From Streptomyces aurantiogriseus (GTDB lineage Bacteria > Actinomycetota > Actinomycetes > Streptomycetales > Streptomycetaceae), in the NCBI RefSeq assembly GCF_014649375.1, contig NZ_BMSX01000009.1, positions 186,001 through 250,000 of the forward strand: DNA of 64,000 nt, read 5' to 3'. Shown here piece after piece: positions 33,559-42,469 of the stretch (the first letter of the stretch is position 1; each line of letters starts with the position of its first letter). The notes under the pieces were generated by a model, which saw nothing but the letters and a program-made list of their open reading frames with translations, made no database searches and was not told where the DNA came from. The translations under genes and the position numbers were made by a program.

Positions 33559-35011
33559 TCCCAAGGGCTTTCTCAACCACGGTCGTGAGGTCGCCAAGAC
33601 CCGCCCCGTCGAGGAGCGCGTCAAGGACTGGAACGAGGTCTACGTCGCCGGCTCGCTGCTGCCGATCATCAGCAAGCAGGCCAGCCGGTGCATGGACTGC
33701 GGCATCCCGTTCTGCCACAACGGCTGTCCGCTGGGGAACCTGATCCCCGAGTGGAACGACTACGCCTACCGCGAGAACTGGGCGGCCGCCTCCGAGCGCC
33801 TGCACGCCACGAACAACTTCCCGGAGTTCACGGGCCGCCTGTGCCCCGCTCCGTGCGAGTCGGCGTGTGTGCTGGGCATCAACCAGCCGGCGGTCACCAT
33901 CAAGAACGTCGAGGTCTCGATCATCGACAAGGCGTGGGAGACCGGTGACGTCGCCCCGCAGGCGCCCGAGCGGCTGTCCGGCAAGACGGTCGCGGTCATC
34001 GGCTCGGGCCCGGCGGGCCTGGCCGCCGCCCAGCAGCTGACCCGGGCGGGCCACACCGTCGCCGTCTACGAGCGCGCGGACCGCATCGGAGGCCTCCTCC
34101 GCTACGGCATCCCCGAGTTCAAGATGGAGAAGCGGCACATCAACCGCCGTATCGAGCAGATGCGCGCGGAGGGCACCCGCTTCCGTACCGGCGTCGAGAT
34201 CGGCCGCGACCTCAAGGCGACCGACCTGAAGAAGCGGTACGACGCGATCGTCATCGCCGCCGGCGCGACGACCGCCCGTGACCTGCCGGTGCCGGGCCGC
34301 GAGCTCAAGGGCATCTACCAGGCCATGGAGTACCTGCCCCTGGCCAACAAGGTGCAGGAGGGCGACTACGTCTCCCCGCCGATCTCGGCCGAGGGCAAGC
34401 ACGTCGTCGTCATCGGCGGTGGCGACACCGGCGCTGACTGCGTGGGCACCGCCCACCGTCAGGGCGCGGCCTCCGTCACGCAGCTGGAGATCATGCCCCG
34501 CCCGGGTGACGAGCGGAACGCGGCCCAGCCGTGGCCGACCTTCCCGATGCTGTACAAGGTCACCTCGGCCCACGAGGAGGGCGGCGAGCGGATCTACTCC
34601 GTCTCCACCACCCACTTCGAGGGCGACGAGGACGGCAACGTCCAGTGGCTGCACCTGGTCGAGGTCGAGTTCGTCGAGGGCAAGCTGACCCAGAAGCCGG
34701 GCACGGAGCGCAAGATCCCCGCCCAGCTGGTCACGCTGGCGATGGGCTTCACCGGCACCGACCGTGAGAACGGCCTGGTCGATCAGTTCGGCCTGGAGCT
34801 CGACGAGCGGGGCAACATCGCCCGCGACGCCGACTTCCAGACCAACGTGCCGGGCGTGTTCGTCGCCGGTGACGCGGGCCGCGGCCAGTCGCTCATCGTG
34901 TGGGCGATCGCGGAGGGCCGCTCGGCGGCGCGCGGGGTCGACCGCTTCCTCACGGGCGCGAGCGACCTGCCGGCCCCGATCCGGCCGACGGACCGTGCGC
35001 TGATGGTCTGA
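33551..35011 (+). CDS. gltD: Glutamate synthase small subunit GltD
   Basis: The 486-aa subunit oxidises NADPH and passes electrons to GltB. Near the N-terminus the 4Fe-4S cysteine pattern is CMDCGIPFCHNGCPLGNLIP with further cysteines in GRLCPAPCESACVLG. FAD binding is in VAVIGSGPAGLAAAQQLTRA and NADPH binding in HVVVIGGGDTGADCVGTA. The C-terminal FAD motif is PGVFVAGDAGRGQSLIVWAI. The length is usual for the family and the start is inside the end of gltB. Confidence 0.97.
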   Translation: MADPKGFLNHGREVAKTRPVEERVKDWNEVYVAGSLLPIISKQASRCMDCGIPFCHNGCPLGNLIPEWNDYAYRENWAAASERLHATNNFPEFTGRLCPAPCESACVLGINQPAVTIKNVEVSIIDKAWETGDVAPQAPERLSGKTVAVIGSGPAGLAAAQQLTRAGHTVAVYERADRIGGLLRYGIPEFKMEKRHINRRIEQMRAEGTRFRTGVEIGRDLKATDLKKRYDAIVIAAGATTARDLPVPGRELKGIYQAMEYLPLANKVQEGDYVSPPISAEGKHVVVIGGGDTGADCVGTAHRQGAASVTQLEIMPRPGDERNAAQPWPTFPMLYKVTSAHEEGGERIYSVSTTHFEGDEDGNVQWLHLVEVEFVEGKLTQKPGTERKIPAQLVTLAMGFTGTDRENGLVDQFGLELDERGNIARDADFQTNVPGVFVAGDAGRGQSLIVWAIAEGRSAARGVDRFLTGASDLPAPIRPTDRALMV

Positions 35012-35082
35012 CGGTCCTCAGTGGACAAGTGACCTGACGGTCACGCACATACGTCCCGTACAAAGGCGTGCGGAACACAGAT

Positions 35083-35126
35083 GGCGCCTGCCCCACAGTC
35101 CCCGACCGGACGACTGGGCAGGCGCC
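35083..35126 (+). terminator. Hairpin terminator after gltD
   Basis: GGCGCCTGCCC (35083-35093) and GGGCAGGCGCC (35116-35126) form an 11-bp stem, followed 6 nt later by TTTT. Confidence 0.8.
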
Positions 35127-35156
35127 GTCGCCTTTTCGTATGGGAGGGTGGGGGCC

Positions 35157-35885
35157 ATGGTCGCCATCAGTCTCAGCAAGGTCGAGGAGACCGCGCCCGC
35201 GCTGGTCAGCCTGTACAAGACCGCCGGGGTCTCCCTCACGAAGCACGGCCTGGACGGACTGCGGGCCGCCGTCTACCTGGTGGTCGACTACTCCGGCTCG
35301 ATGAAGCCGTACTACAAGGACGGCAGTGTGCAGGCGCTCGCCGACCGGGTGCTGGGGCTGTCGGCGCATCTCGACGACGACGGCCGGGTGCCGGTGGTCT
35401 TCTTCTCCACCGACGTCGACGCCGTCACCGACATCGCGCTCGCCGACCACCAGGGCCGGATCGAGCGGATCGTGGCCGGCCTCGGGCACATGGGCAAGAC
35501 CAGCTACCACCTGGCGATGGACGCCGTCATCGACCACTACCTGGACAGCGGCTCCACCGTGCCCGCCCTGGTCGTCTTCCAGACCGACGGCGGCCCGATC
35601 AACAAGCTCGCCGCCGAACGGTATCTGTGCAAGGCGGCGAAGCTGCCGCTGTTCTGGCAGTTCATCGGCTTCGGCGATCCGGGCAGCCGCCAGTTCGAGT
35701 ACCTGCGCAAGCTCGACGAGCTGTCCGTGCCGGACAGGCGGGTCGTCGACAACGCCGGTTTCTTCCACGCCGGTTCGGACCCCCGGAAGGTGTCGGACGC
35801 GGAGTTGTACGACCGGCTGGTGGGCGAGTTCCCGAAGTGGCTGGTGGCCGCGCGGGCGCAGGGGATCGTGCGGCCCGCCCGCTGA
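35157..35885 (+). CDS. TerF-like von Willebrand factor A domain protein
   Basis: A 242-aa single vWA domain resembling the C-terminal part of TerF-type tellurium-resistance proteins. The MIDAS metal site is intact: DYSGSM in VYLVVDYSGSMKPYYKDG, the threonine in MGKTSYHLAMDAVID, and FQTDGGPINKL. The N-terminus, ISLSKVEETAPALVSLYKTA, recalls the TerD-linked linker. No other ter gene is nearby, so a stress or metal-response role is only suggested. It converges with the steroid-like catabolic island, with a 1-bp gap to the next stop. Confidence 0.85.
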   Translation: MVAISLSKVEETAPALVSLYKTAGVSLTKHGLDGLRAAVYLVVDYSGSMKPYYKDGSVQALADRVLGLSAHLDDDGRVPVVFFSTDVDAVTDIALADHQGRIERIVAGLGHMGKTSYHLAMDAVIDHYLDSGSTVPALVVFQTDGGPINKLAAERYLCKAAKLPLFWQFIGFGDPGSRQFEYLRKLDELSVPDRRVVDNAGFFHAGSDPRKVSDAELYDRLVGEFPKWLVAARAQGIVRPAR

Positions 35886-35886
35886 G

Positions 35887-36834
35887 TCATGCGGTGCCGA
35901 GGACGTCGGCACGGCACTCGTCCGGGCTGCCCCATGCCGTGCGCAGCGCGCGGGCCTTGGTGAGCCAGAGGGACAGGTCGTACTCCGCCGTGTAGCCGAT
36001 CGCGCCGTGCAGGTGCAGCGCGGTCCGGGCGGTGGTGTACGCCGCCTCGCAGGCGCGCAGCTTCGCGGCGGCCACGTCCGCCGGGGTCAGGGTGAGCGCG
36101 GCGCCGAGGACGAGGGGACGCGCGAACTCCAGGGCGATCTTCGCGTCCGCCAGCCGGTGTTTCACCGCCTGGAACGAGCCTATGGGCGCGCCGAACTGGA
36201 CGCGCTGCCGCACATACGCGACGGTCCGGTCGAGCAGTGCGAGGCCGACGCCGAGGGCCTGCGCGGCCGTGGCGAGGCGGGCCAGTGTGAGGGCGTGCGG
36301 CAAGGGCGGCTCCGTGGTGAGGAGTTCGCCGCCCGGGAGGAGGGCGGTGAGATGACGTGCGGGGTCGAGGCAGGGGCGGACGGCGCCCGCGCCGGGGGCC
36401 AGGCGCAGCCCGTCGGGGGAGAGGGAGAAGCGGTGGGCCGCCACGTCCGCGTCCAGCGCGTACGCGCCCTCGTACGCCACCGTCGCCATCGCCTCGCCCG
36501 CCGCGAGCCCCGGCAGGAACCGTTCGGCGTGACCGGTCCCGGCGAGCAGCGCGGCCGCGGTGACCGTCTCCACCAGCGGCCCCGGCACCGCGTGCCGCCC
36601 CAACTCTACGAAGGCGACCGCGAGTTCCACGGGCCGGACCCCCAGCCCCTTGTACTCCTCCGGCACCGCCAGCGCGAAGACACCGGTCTGTGCGATACGG
36701 GACCACAGCGCCCGTCCGCTCGCGGGGTCGCCGCGGCTCCAGTCCCGCACCACCGAGGGCGTGTCCGCCGCCGTGAGCATCGCGTGCAGCGAGTCCGCGA
36801 ACGCCCGCTGCTCGGCGTCGAGAAGGAAGCGCAT
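35887..36834 (-). CDS. Acyl-CoA dehydrogenase, short subunit (FadE32/FadE33-like)
   Basis: A 315-aa acyl-CoA dehydrogenase, shorter than the usual ~380 aa. Visible are FALAVPEEYKGLGVRPVELA, the FAD-binding RVQFGAPIGSFQAVKHRLAD and LHLHGAIGYTAEYDLSLW. Its size and position right after a full-length partner (1-bp TGATG overlap) match the FadE31-FadE32/33 alpha2-beta2 enzymes of the mycobacterial KstR2 regulon, which oxidise steroid ring-derived CoA esters. Whether it corresponds to FadE32 or FadE33 cannot be decided by eye. Confidence 0.82.
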   Translation of the reverse strand: MRFLLDAEQRAFADSLHAMLTAADTPSVVRDWSRGDPASGRALWSRIAQTGVFALAVPEEYKGLGVRPVELAVAFVELGRHAVPGPLVETVTAAALLAGTGHAERFLPGLAAGEAMATVAYEGAYALDADVAAHRFSLSPDGLRLAPGAGAVRPCLDPARHLTALLPGGELLTTEPPLPHALTLARLATAAQALGVGLALLDRTVAYVRQRVQFGAPIGSFQAVKHRLADAKIALEFARPLVLGAALTLTPADVAAAKLRACEAAYTTARTALHLHGAIGYTAEYDLSLWLTKARALRTAWGSPDECRADVLGTA

Positions 36835-37973
36835 CAGCGGCGTCCCTTCGGCAGGCCGAGCAGGCGTTCGGCGATGATGTCGCGCTGGATCTCGTTCGTC
36901 CCGGCGTAGATCGGGCCGGCGAGGGAGAAGACGTACCGCTCGGACCAGTCGGTGTCCGCCAACTCGCCGTCCGCGCCCAGGAGATCGAGGGCCGTCTCGT
37001 GCAGCGCGATGTCGTACTCGGACCAGAAGACCTTGTTCAGGCTGGACTGCGGGCCCAGCGGCTCGCCCGCCAGGAAGCGGGAGGCGGCGGCGTACGTGAA
37101 CAGCTGGTAGGCGCGGGCGCCGATCAGGGCGTCGGCGACGCGGTGCGCGGCACCGGCCGGGCTGCCCCGGTCCTGCCAGAGGGCGTGGAGACGGTCGGCC
37201 GAGGCGAGGAACCGCCCGGGGGACCGGAGGGTGAGCCCGCGCTCGTTGGCGGCCGTCGACATGGCGATCCGCCAGCCCTGGCCCGGTTCACCGATCACGT
37301 CCTCGTCGGGCACGAAGACGTCGTCCAGGAACAGCTCGGCGAACGCCGGCTTCCCGTCGAGCCGGCCGATCGGGCGGACCGTGACGCCGGGTGCCCGTAG
37401 GTCGAACATGACGTAGGTGAGGCCCTGGTGGGGCTTGGGGGTGTCCGGGTCGCTGCGGAACAGGCCGAAGGCGCGGTCGGCGAAGGCCGCGCGGGAGGAC
37501 CAGGTCTTCTGGCCGCTCAGGTGCCAGCCGCCGGGTGCGCGGACCGCCCTCGCCCGGAGGGACGCCAGGTCCGAGCCGGCCTCGGGCTCCGACCAGGCCT
37601 GCGCCCAGATCACCTCGCCGGTGGCCATGGACGGGAGGACGCGGGCGCGCTGCTCCTCGGTGCCGTGGTCGAAGAGGGTGGGGGCGAGGAGGCTGACGCC
37701 GTTCTGGTTGACGCGTCCCGGTGCGCCCGCCGCGTAGTACTCCTCCTCGAAGAGCAGCCAGCGGATCAGTCCGGCGCCCCGGCCGCCGTACCGCGTCGGC
37801 CAGTCGACCACCGACCAGCGGTCCGCGGCCAGCTCGGCCTCCCAGGCCCGGTGGGCGGCGAAGCCCGCCTCGGTCTCCAGGGAGGGGAGGGGAACGGACG
37901 GCACATGGGCCTCCAGCCAGACGCGGGCCTCGGCCCTGAAGGCTTCCTCTTCCTGCGTGAAGGCGAGATCCAT
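36834..37973 (-). CDS. Acyl-CoA dehydrogenase, long subunit (FadE31-like)
   Basis: A 379-aa acyl-CoA dehydrogenase: MDLAFTQEEEAFRAEARVWL, ATGEVIWAQAWSEPEAGSDL (FAD/substrate), HLSGQKTWSSRAAFADRAFG, and the C-terminal IYAGTNEIQRDIIAERLLGL. It diverges from ipdF, and its ATG lies 18 bp from the operator-like palindrome at 37992-38005, so a repressor there would control it directly. FadE31 is the best match by size and arrangement; FadE30 is the alternative. Confidence 0.85.
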   Translation of the reverse strand: MDLAFTQEEEAFRAEARVWLEAHVPSVPLPSLETEAGFAAHRAWEAELAADRWSVVDWPTRYGGRGAGLIRWLLFEEEYYAAGAPGRVNQNGVSLLAPTLFDHGTEEQRARVLPSMATGEVIWAQAWSEPEAGSDLASLRARAVRAPGGWHLSGQKTWSSRAAFADRAFGLFRSDPDTPKPHQGLTYVMFDLRAPGVTVRPIGRLDGKPAFAELFLDDVFVPDEDVIGEPGQGWRIAMSTAANERGLTLRSPGRFLASADRLHALWQDRGSPAGAAHRVADALIGARAYQLFTYAAASRFLAGEPLGPQSSLNKVFWSEYDIALHETALDLLGADGELADTDWSERYVFSLAGPIYAGTNEIQRDIIAERLLGLPKGRR

Positions 37974-37991
37974 CGACGACGATCCTTCCCT

Positions 37992-38005
37992 AACAAGTGT
38001 TTGGT
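37992..38005. promoter_or_regulatory. Candidate KstR2 operator 1
   Basis: AACAAGTGTTTGGT fits the KstR2 motif AnCAAGnnCTTGnT at all fixed positions but one. It lies in the 48-bp gap between the divergent acyl-CoA dehydrogenase and ipdF genes. The 20-bp context CCTAACAAGTGTTTGGTAGG is almost repeated at 44111-44124 at the other end of the island. Confidence 0.7.
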
Positions 38006-38021
38006 AGGTTAGCGTGGCCCT

Positions 38022-38810
38022 ATGACAGGCGTCGAGAGTCCGGCGTACGTGCCCGGGCACGGGCTGCTGGCGGGTCGTACCGCCGTCATCACCGCGGCCG
38101 CGGGTGCGGGAATCGGCGGGGCGACCGCTCGCCGCTTCCTCGAGGAGGGAGCGCGCGTGCTGATCAGCGACGCGCACGCGCGGCGACTGAAGGAGCACGA
38201 GACCGAGCTGGGACGGGACTTCCCGGGTGCGGTGGCGGCCGTCACCTGCGATGTCACCGACGAGACCCAGGTGGGGGCACTGTTCGACGCGGCCGTACGG
38301 GAGCACGGGCGACTGGACGTCGTGGTCAACAACGCCGGACTCGGAGGGACTTCGGCGCTCGTGGACATGAGCGACGAGCAGTGGGGGCGCGTGCTGGACG
38401 TGACGCTGACCGGGACCTTCCGGTGCACCCGGGCCGCGCTCCGGCTCTTTCGCGATCAGGGGGGCGGCGGCGTGATCGTCAACAACGCCTCCGTCGTCGG
38501 CTGGCGCGCCCAGGCAGGCCAGGCGCACTACGCCGCCGCGAAGGCGGGCGTGATGGCGCTGACCCGGTGCGCGGCGGTCGAGGCGGCGGAGCACGGCGTG
38601 CGGGTCAACGCCGTCTCACCGAGCCTGGCCATGCACCCCCACCTCGCGAAGGTGACCTCGGCCGAGCTCCTGGAGGAACTGACCTCGCGCGAGGCCTTCG
38701 GGCGGTACGCCGAGCCCTGGGAGGTCGCCAACGTGATCGTCTTCCTGGCCTCGGGCTACTCCTCGTACATGACCGGCGAGGTCGTGTCGGTCAGCAGCCA
38801 GCGGGCCTGA
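38022..38810 (+). CDS. ipdF: SDR oxidoreductase, IpdF-like
   Basis: A 262-aa short-chain dehydrogenase. The cofactor loop is TAVITAAAGAGIGGATARRF, then NNAGLGG, the catalytic Ser in VIVNNASVVGWRAQ and Tyr-Lys in AHYAAAKAGVMAL. These, and the C-terminal SSYMTGEVVSVSSQ, closely resemble mycobacterial IpdF (Rv3559c), a dehydrogenase of the HIP (steroid C/D-ring) pathway. It lies beside kstR2 as in mycobacteria and is preceded by operator 1. Confidence 0.85.
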   Translation: MTGVESPAYVPGHGLLAGRTAVITAAAGAGIGGATARRFLEEGARVLISDAHARRLKEHETELGRDFPGAVAAVTCDVTDETQVGALFDAAVREHGRLDVVVNNAGLGGTSALVDMSDEQWGRVLDVTLTGTFRCTRAALRLFRDQGGGGVIVNNASVVGWRAQAGQAHYAAAKAGVMALTRCAAVEAAEHGVRVNAVSPSLAMHPHLAKVTSAELLEELTSREAFGRYAEPWEVANVIVFLASGYSSYMTGEVVSVSSQRA

Positions 38811-38831
38811 GGCGGGGGCGAGAATGTGCGC

Positions 38832-39467
38832 GTGCCTACGAAGAAGAAACCCCAGGTGACCGCCAAAGAGCCCGCCGCGGCTGCCACCGCTCGCGACCGC
38901 CGCCGCGAACTCCTCGACACCGCCGCCGAGGTCTTCGCCGAGCAGGGCTACAACGCCACCACCGTCCGCAAGATCGCGGACCACGCGGGCATGCTCGCGG
39001 GCAGCCTCTACTACCACTTCGACTCCAAGGAGTCGATGCTGGAGGAGATCCTGCGCACCTTCCTCGACGAGCTCTGGGACGGCTACGACACCGTCCTGGA
39101 AACCGGACGAGGCCCGCGCGAGACCCTCGAAGCCCTGGTCACCGAGTCGTTCCGGGAGATCGACCGGCACCGCGCCGCCGTCGCGATCTACCAGAAGGAG
39201 TCCAAACAGCTGGTGGCGCAGGAACGGTTCGCGTTCCTCGCCGACTCACAGCGCAAGTTCGAGAAGGCGTGGCTGTCCACGCTGGAGCGCGGGGTCGCCG
39301 CCCGGGTCTTCCGGTCCGACCTCGACGTCCGGCTCACCTACCGGTTCGTGCGGGACACCGTCTGGGTCGCCGCGTCCTGGTACCGGCCCGGCGGACAGCA
39401 CAGCCCGGAGGAGATCGCCCGTCAGTACCTGTCGATGGTGCTGGACGGAATCGCCGTACGTACGTAA
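38832..39467 (+). CDS. kstR2: TetR-family repressor, KstR2-like
   Basis: A 211-aa TetR protein: HTH in RRELLDTAAEVFAEQGYNAT and VRKIADHAGMLAGSLYYHF. The ligand-domain end, RFVRDTVWVAASWYRPGG, is nearly the mycobacterial KstR2 sequence. KstR2 represses HIP-catabolic genes and is released by HIP-CoA. I chose GTG 38832 because GAGAAT at 38820-38825 makes it leaderless; GTG 38826 is two codons longer. It is 21 bp downstream of ipdF and is presumably autoregulated through operator 1. Confidence 0.87.
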   Translation: MPTKKKPQVTAKEPAAAATARDRRRELLDTAAEVFAEQGYNATTVRKIADHAGMLAGSLYYHFDSKESMLEEILRTFLDELWDGYDTVLETGRGPRETLEALVTESFREIDRHRAAVAIYQKESKQLVAQERFAFLADSQRKFEKAWLSTLERGVAARVFRSDLDVRLTYRFVRDTVWVAASWYRPGGQHSPEEIARQYLSMVLDGIAVRT

Positions 39468-39502
39468 CTCACGTAGCTCATCGGAGAGTCTGGGGAGTTG
39501 CC

Positions 39503-40660
39503 ATGGCCGAGGCCTACATCGTCGAAGCGGTCCGCACGCCCGTGGGGCGGCGTGGGGGAGGGCTCGCCGGGGTCCATCCCGCCGACCTGGGCGCGCATGT
39601 CCTGAAGGCGCTGGTCTCCCGGGCCGGGGTCGACCCGGTCGCCGTCGAGGACGTCGTCTTCGGCTGTCTGGACGCCGTCGGGCCGCAGGCCGGGGACATC
39701 GCGCGGACCTGCTGGCTGGCGGCCGGGCTGCCCGAGGAGGTGCCGGGCGTGACCGTGGACCGGCAGTGCGGCTCCTCGCAGCAGGCCGTGCACTTCGCCG
39801 CGCAGGCCGTGCTGTCCGGCACGCAGGACCTGGTCGTGGCGGGCGGGGTGCAGAACATGTCGCAGATCCCGATCGCCTTCGCCACCCGGCAGGCCGCCGA
39901 GCCGCTCGGCTTCACCCAGGGCCCCTTCGCCGGCAGCGAGGGCTGGCGGGCGCGGTACGGGGACCGTGCGGTGAACCAGTTCGTCGGTGCGGAGATGATC
40001 GCCGGGAAGTGGGGGATCAGCAGGCAGGACCAGGAGGAGTTCGCGCTCCGTTCCCACCAGCGGGCGGTGCGGGCGATCGACGAGGGCCGCTTCGACCGCG
40101 AAACCGTCCCCTACGGCGAGGTCACGGTCGACGAGGGCCCACGCCGCGACACCTCCCTGGAGAAGATGGCCGGACTCAAGCCGGTCATCGACGGTGGCTC
40201 GATCACCGCCGCCTGCTCGTCCCAGGTCTCCGACGGCGCGGCGGCGATCCTGCTCGCCTCCGAGCAGGCGGTACGCGAACACGGACTCACGCCACGCGCG
40301 CGCGTTCACCATCTCTCGGTACGCGGCGAGGACCCCATCCGCATGCTCACCGCCCCCATCCCCGCCACCGCCCACGCCCTGAAGAAGACCGGTCTCACGA
40401 TCGACGACATGGATCTCGTCGAGATCAACGAGGCCTTCGCGCCCGTCGTCCTCGCCTGGCTGAAGGAGACCGGCGCCGACCCGGAGAAGGTCAACGTCAA
40501 CGGGGGTGCGATCGCCCTCGGGCACCCGCTGGGCGCGACGGGCGCCAAGCTGATGACGACCCTGCTGCACGAACTGGAGCGCACGGGCGGCCGCTACGGT
40601 CTCCAGACGATGTGCGAGGGCGGCGGACAGGCCAACGTCACGATCATCGAACGGCTCTGA
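39503..40660 (+). CDS. fadA6: Thiolase, FadA6-like
   Basis: The 385-aa thiolase has the active-site Cys in TVDRQCGSSQQAVHFAAQ, the GGVQNMSQIPIAF loop, the catalytic His in VEINEAFAPVVLAW and NGGAIALGHPLGATGAKLM, and the C-terminal Cys in QTMCEGGGQANVTI. Size and neighbours match FadA6 (Rv3556c), which thiolyses a late intermediate of steroid ring C/D breakdown. GGGGAG precedes ATG 39503. Its last 17 bp overlap the end of ipdC on the other strand. Confidence 0.87.
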   Translation: MAEAYIVEAVRTPVGRRGGGLAGVHPADLGAHVLKALVSRAGVDPVAVEDVVFGCLDAVGPQAGDIARTCWLAAGLPEEVPGVTVDRQCGSSQQAVHFAAQAVLSGTQDLVVAGGVQNMSQIPIAFATRQAAEPLGFTQGPFAGSEGWRARYGDRAVNQFVGAEMIAGKWGISRQDQEEFALRSHQRAVRAIDEGRFDRETVPYGEVTVDEGPRRDTSLEKMAGLKPVIDGGSITAACSSQVSDGAAAILLASEQAVREHGLTPRARVHHLSVRGEDPIRMLTAPIPATAHALKKTGLTIDDMDLVEINEAFAPVVLAWLKETGADPEKVNVNGGAIALGHPLGATGAKLMTTLLHELERTGGRYGLQTMCEGGGQANVTIIERL

Positions 40661-41702
40661 GCCCCTTCAGCCCTTCCAGCGCCTCCTCCGCCTCCTTCAT
40701 GATCCGCTCCACCAGCTCCGCGCACGACGGCAGGTCGTCGATCACCCCGGCGACCTGCCCCGCCGCCATCACCCCCAGATCCGTCCGTCCGTCCACCATC
40801 GCCGACTTCAGCAGCATCGGTGTGTTCGCGGCCAGCAGCACCTGACTCCAGGACAGGTCCTTGCCGTGCCGCAGGGCGAGCCCGTCGCGGACCATCTGCC
40901 GCCAGGTCAGCCCGGACAGCCGCCGGAACCCCGCCGCCCGCCGGACCGCCTGCCCCAGCGCCCGCACCCGCCCGGACCGCTCCAGGGCGTCCACCAGCTC
41001 CGTGCGCAGCATGCGGTGCGGCAGACCGTCCACCGCCCGGGTCACGGTGACGTCCCGGACCGTCGCCGCCCGATACCGCGCCTTCACCGCGTCCGGCACC
41101 GTCGAGTCCGACGTCAGCAGGAACCGCGTGCCCATGCCCACCCCCGCGGCCCCGTACGCCAGCGCCGCGACCAGCCCCCGCCCGTCGAAGAAGCCGCCCG
41201 CCGCCACGACCGGGATGTCCACGGCGTCCACCACCTGCGGCAGCAGCACCGTCGTCGCCACCTCACCGGTGTGCCCGCCCCCCTCCCCGCCCTGCACGAG
41301 CACCGCGTCCGCCCCCCACGCGGCGACCTTCTCGGCATGCCGGCGCGCGCCGACGGAGGGGATGACGACGACACCGGCCGCCTTCAGCTCGGCGATCAGC
41401 TCGCGGGAGGGAGCGAGCGCGAAGGACGCGACCCGCACGCCCTCGCCGACGATGACGCCGACCCGGTCCCCGGCGTCCTGCGCGTCCGCGCGGAGGTTGA
41501 CCCCGAACGGCGCGTCGGTACGGGACTTCACCTCGCGTATCGCCTCCCGCAGCCGGTCGACGGTCATCGTCGCCGAGGCCAGGACGCCCAGCGCGCCCGC
41601 GTTCGCCGTCGCCGCGACCAGGCGGGGGCCCGCCACCCATCCCATCCCGGTCTGCACGATCGGGTGGCGGACCCCGACCAGCCGGGTGAGCGCGGTCTCC
41701 AT
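40644..41702 (-). CDS. ipdC: Nitronate monooxygenase-like flavoprotein, IpdC-like
   Basis: A 352-aa FMN TIM-barrel protein of the 2-nitropropane dioxygenase family. It has VRHPIVQTGMGWVAGPRLVA, APFGVNLRADAQDAGD, VLVQGGEGGGHTGEVATTVL and VAAGGFFDGRGLVAALAYGA. In the KstR2 regulon IpdC (Rv3553) is a flavin-dependent oxidoreductase acting before ring D opening. It follows ipdB with a 1-bp overlap. Confidence 0.85.
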   Translation of the reverse strand: METALTRLVGVRHPIVQTGMGWVAGPRLVAATANAGALGVLASATMTVDRLREAIREVKSRTDAPFGVNLRADAQDAGDRVGVIVGEGVRVASFALAPSRELIAELKAAGVVVIPSVGARRHAEKVAAWGADAVLVQGGEGGGHTGEVATTVLLPQVVDAVDIPVVAAGGFFDGRGLVAALAYGAAGVGMGTRFLLTSDSTVPDAVKARYRAATVRDVTVTRAVDGLPHRMLRTELVDALERSGRVRALGQAVRRAAGFRRLSGLTWRQMVRDGLALRHGKDLSWSQVLLAANTPMLLKSAMVDGRTDLGVMAAGQVAGVIDDLPSCAELVERIMKEAEEALEGLKGLRAVR

Positions 41703-42469
41703 CAGTCCGGGACCTCCCGGGCGCGGGCGTCGGCCGGATCGATCACCTCACGGATCAACCCCAGCTCCTCCGCCGTCGGTTCACGGGTGTACGGCACCGC
41801 GTCCGGGACCGTGAGCGCGAACCCCGTCGCCTCCCGCACCTCCTCCACCGTCACCCCCGGATGCAGCGACGCCAGCCGCAGCGAGCGGTCGGGTGTGGCG
41901 AAGTCGAGGACGGCGAGGTTGGTGACGACCCGTGCGAGGTGGTGGTAGCGGGCGCCGTCGGCGTGGTCGTGTCCCACCCCGCACACCATGTCGACCCGCT
42001 CGACGAAGACCCGCCGGGAGTGCCTGGGGATCCAGTAACTCGTCGGGTGGTTCAGGGTATTGACCGGCGCTCCGCGCACCCCGAGCAGTTGCCGGGTGGG
42101 CCGTTGCCAGTCGCCGATGCAGGAGATGTTCTGGTTGCCGTACCGGTCGAGCTGGCTCGCGCCCATCATCACGTGCCGGCACCCACCGGCGGCCAGGGCC
42201 AGATGCCGCCGGTACGGCAGCCAGCCCTCGACGGTGCCGTCCGCGTCCACGAGCATCGCCTCGCCGTCGGTGAGCAGCAGGTCCGGGGCGAACGTGCGCC
42301 GGGCGAGCCGCGCGCCGATGGACGGGATCAGGCCCATAGGGCTCGCCAGGATCTCGCCCGCACCCCGCCAGGCCTCGGCGCAGGCGATCACGCAGTACTC
42401 GGCGCGGGTCGGCGGGGACGGGGATTCACCGGTGACCGGCGTGACCCGGTGGCCGTTGACCTCGGTCAT
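41702..42469 (-). CDS. ipdB: CoA-transferase-family beta subunit, IpdB-like
   Basis: A 255-aa class I CoA-transferase-like protein: TRAEYCVIACAEAWRGAGEI, FAPDLLLTDGEAMLV, ASQLDRYGNQNISCIGDW and GVGHDHADGARYHHLARV. With the alpha subunit it resembles IpdAB, which in mycobacteria hydrolyses (rather than transfers CoA) to open steroid ring C of COCHEA-CoA. The ATG overlaps the ipdA stop by 4 bp. Confidence 0.86.
   Translation of the reverse strand: MTEVNGHRVTPVTGESPSPPTRAEYCVIACAEAWRGAGEILASPMGLIPSIGARLARRTFAPDLLLTDGEAMLVDADGTVEGWLPYRRHLALAAGGCRHVMMGASQLDRYGNQNISCIGDWQRPTRQLLGVRGAPVNTLNHPTSYWIPRHSRRVFVERVDMVCGVGHDHADGARYHHLARVVTNLAVLDFATPDRSLRLASLHPGVTVEEVREATGFALTVPDAVPYTREPTAEELGLIREVIDPADARAREVPD

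Noticed and set aside
27910..33624. A 1904-codon open frame antisense to gltB and the VIT1-type gene
   Set aside because: It mirrors the GC-biased third codon positions of gltB, has low-complexity Arg/Gly/Ala/Val composition with no family resemblance, and gltB is unambiguous on the other strand.
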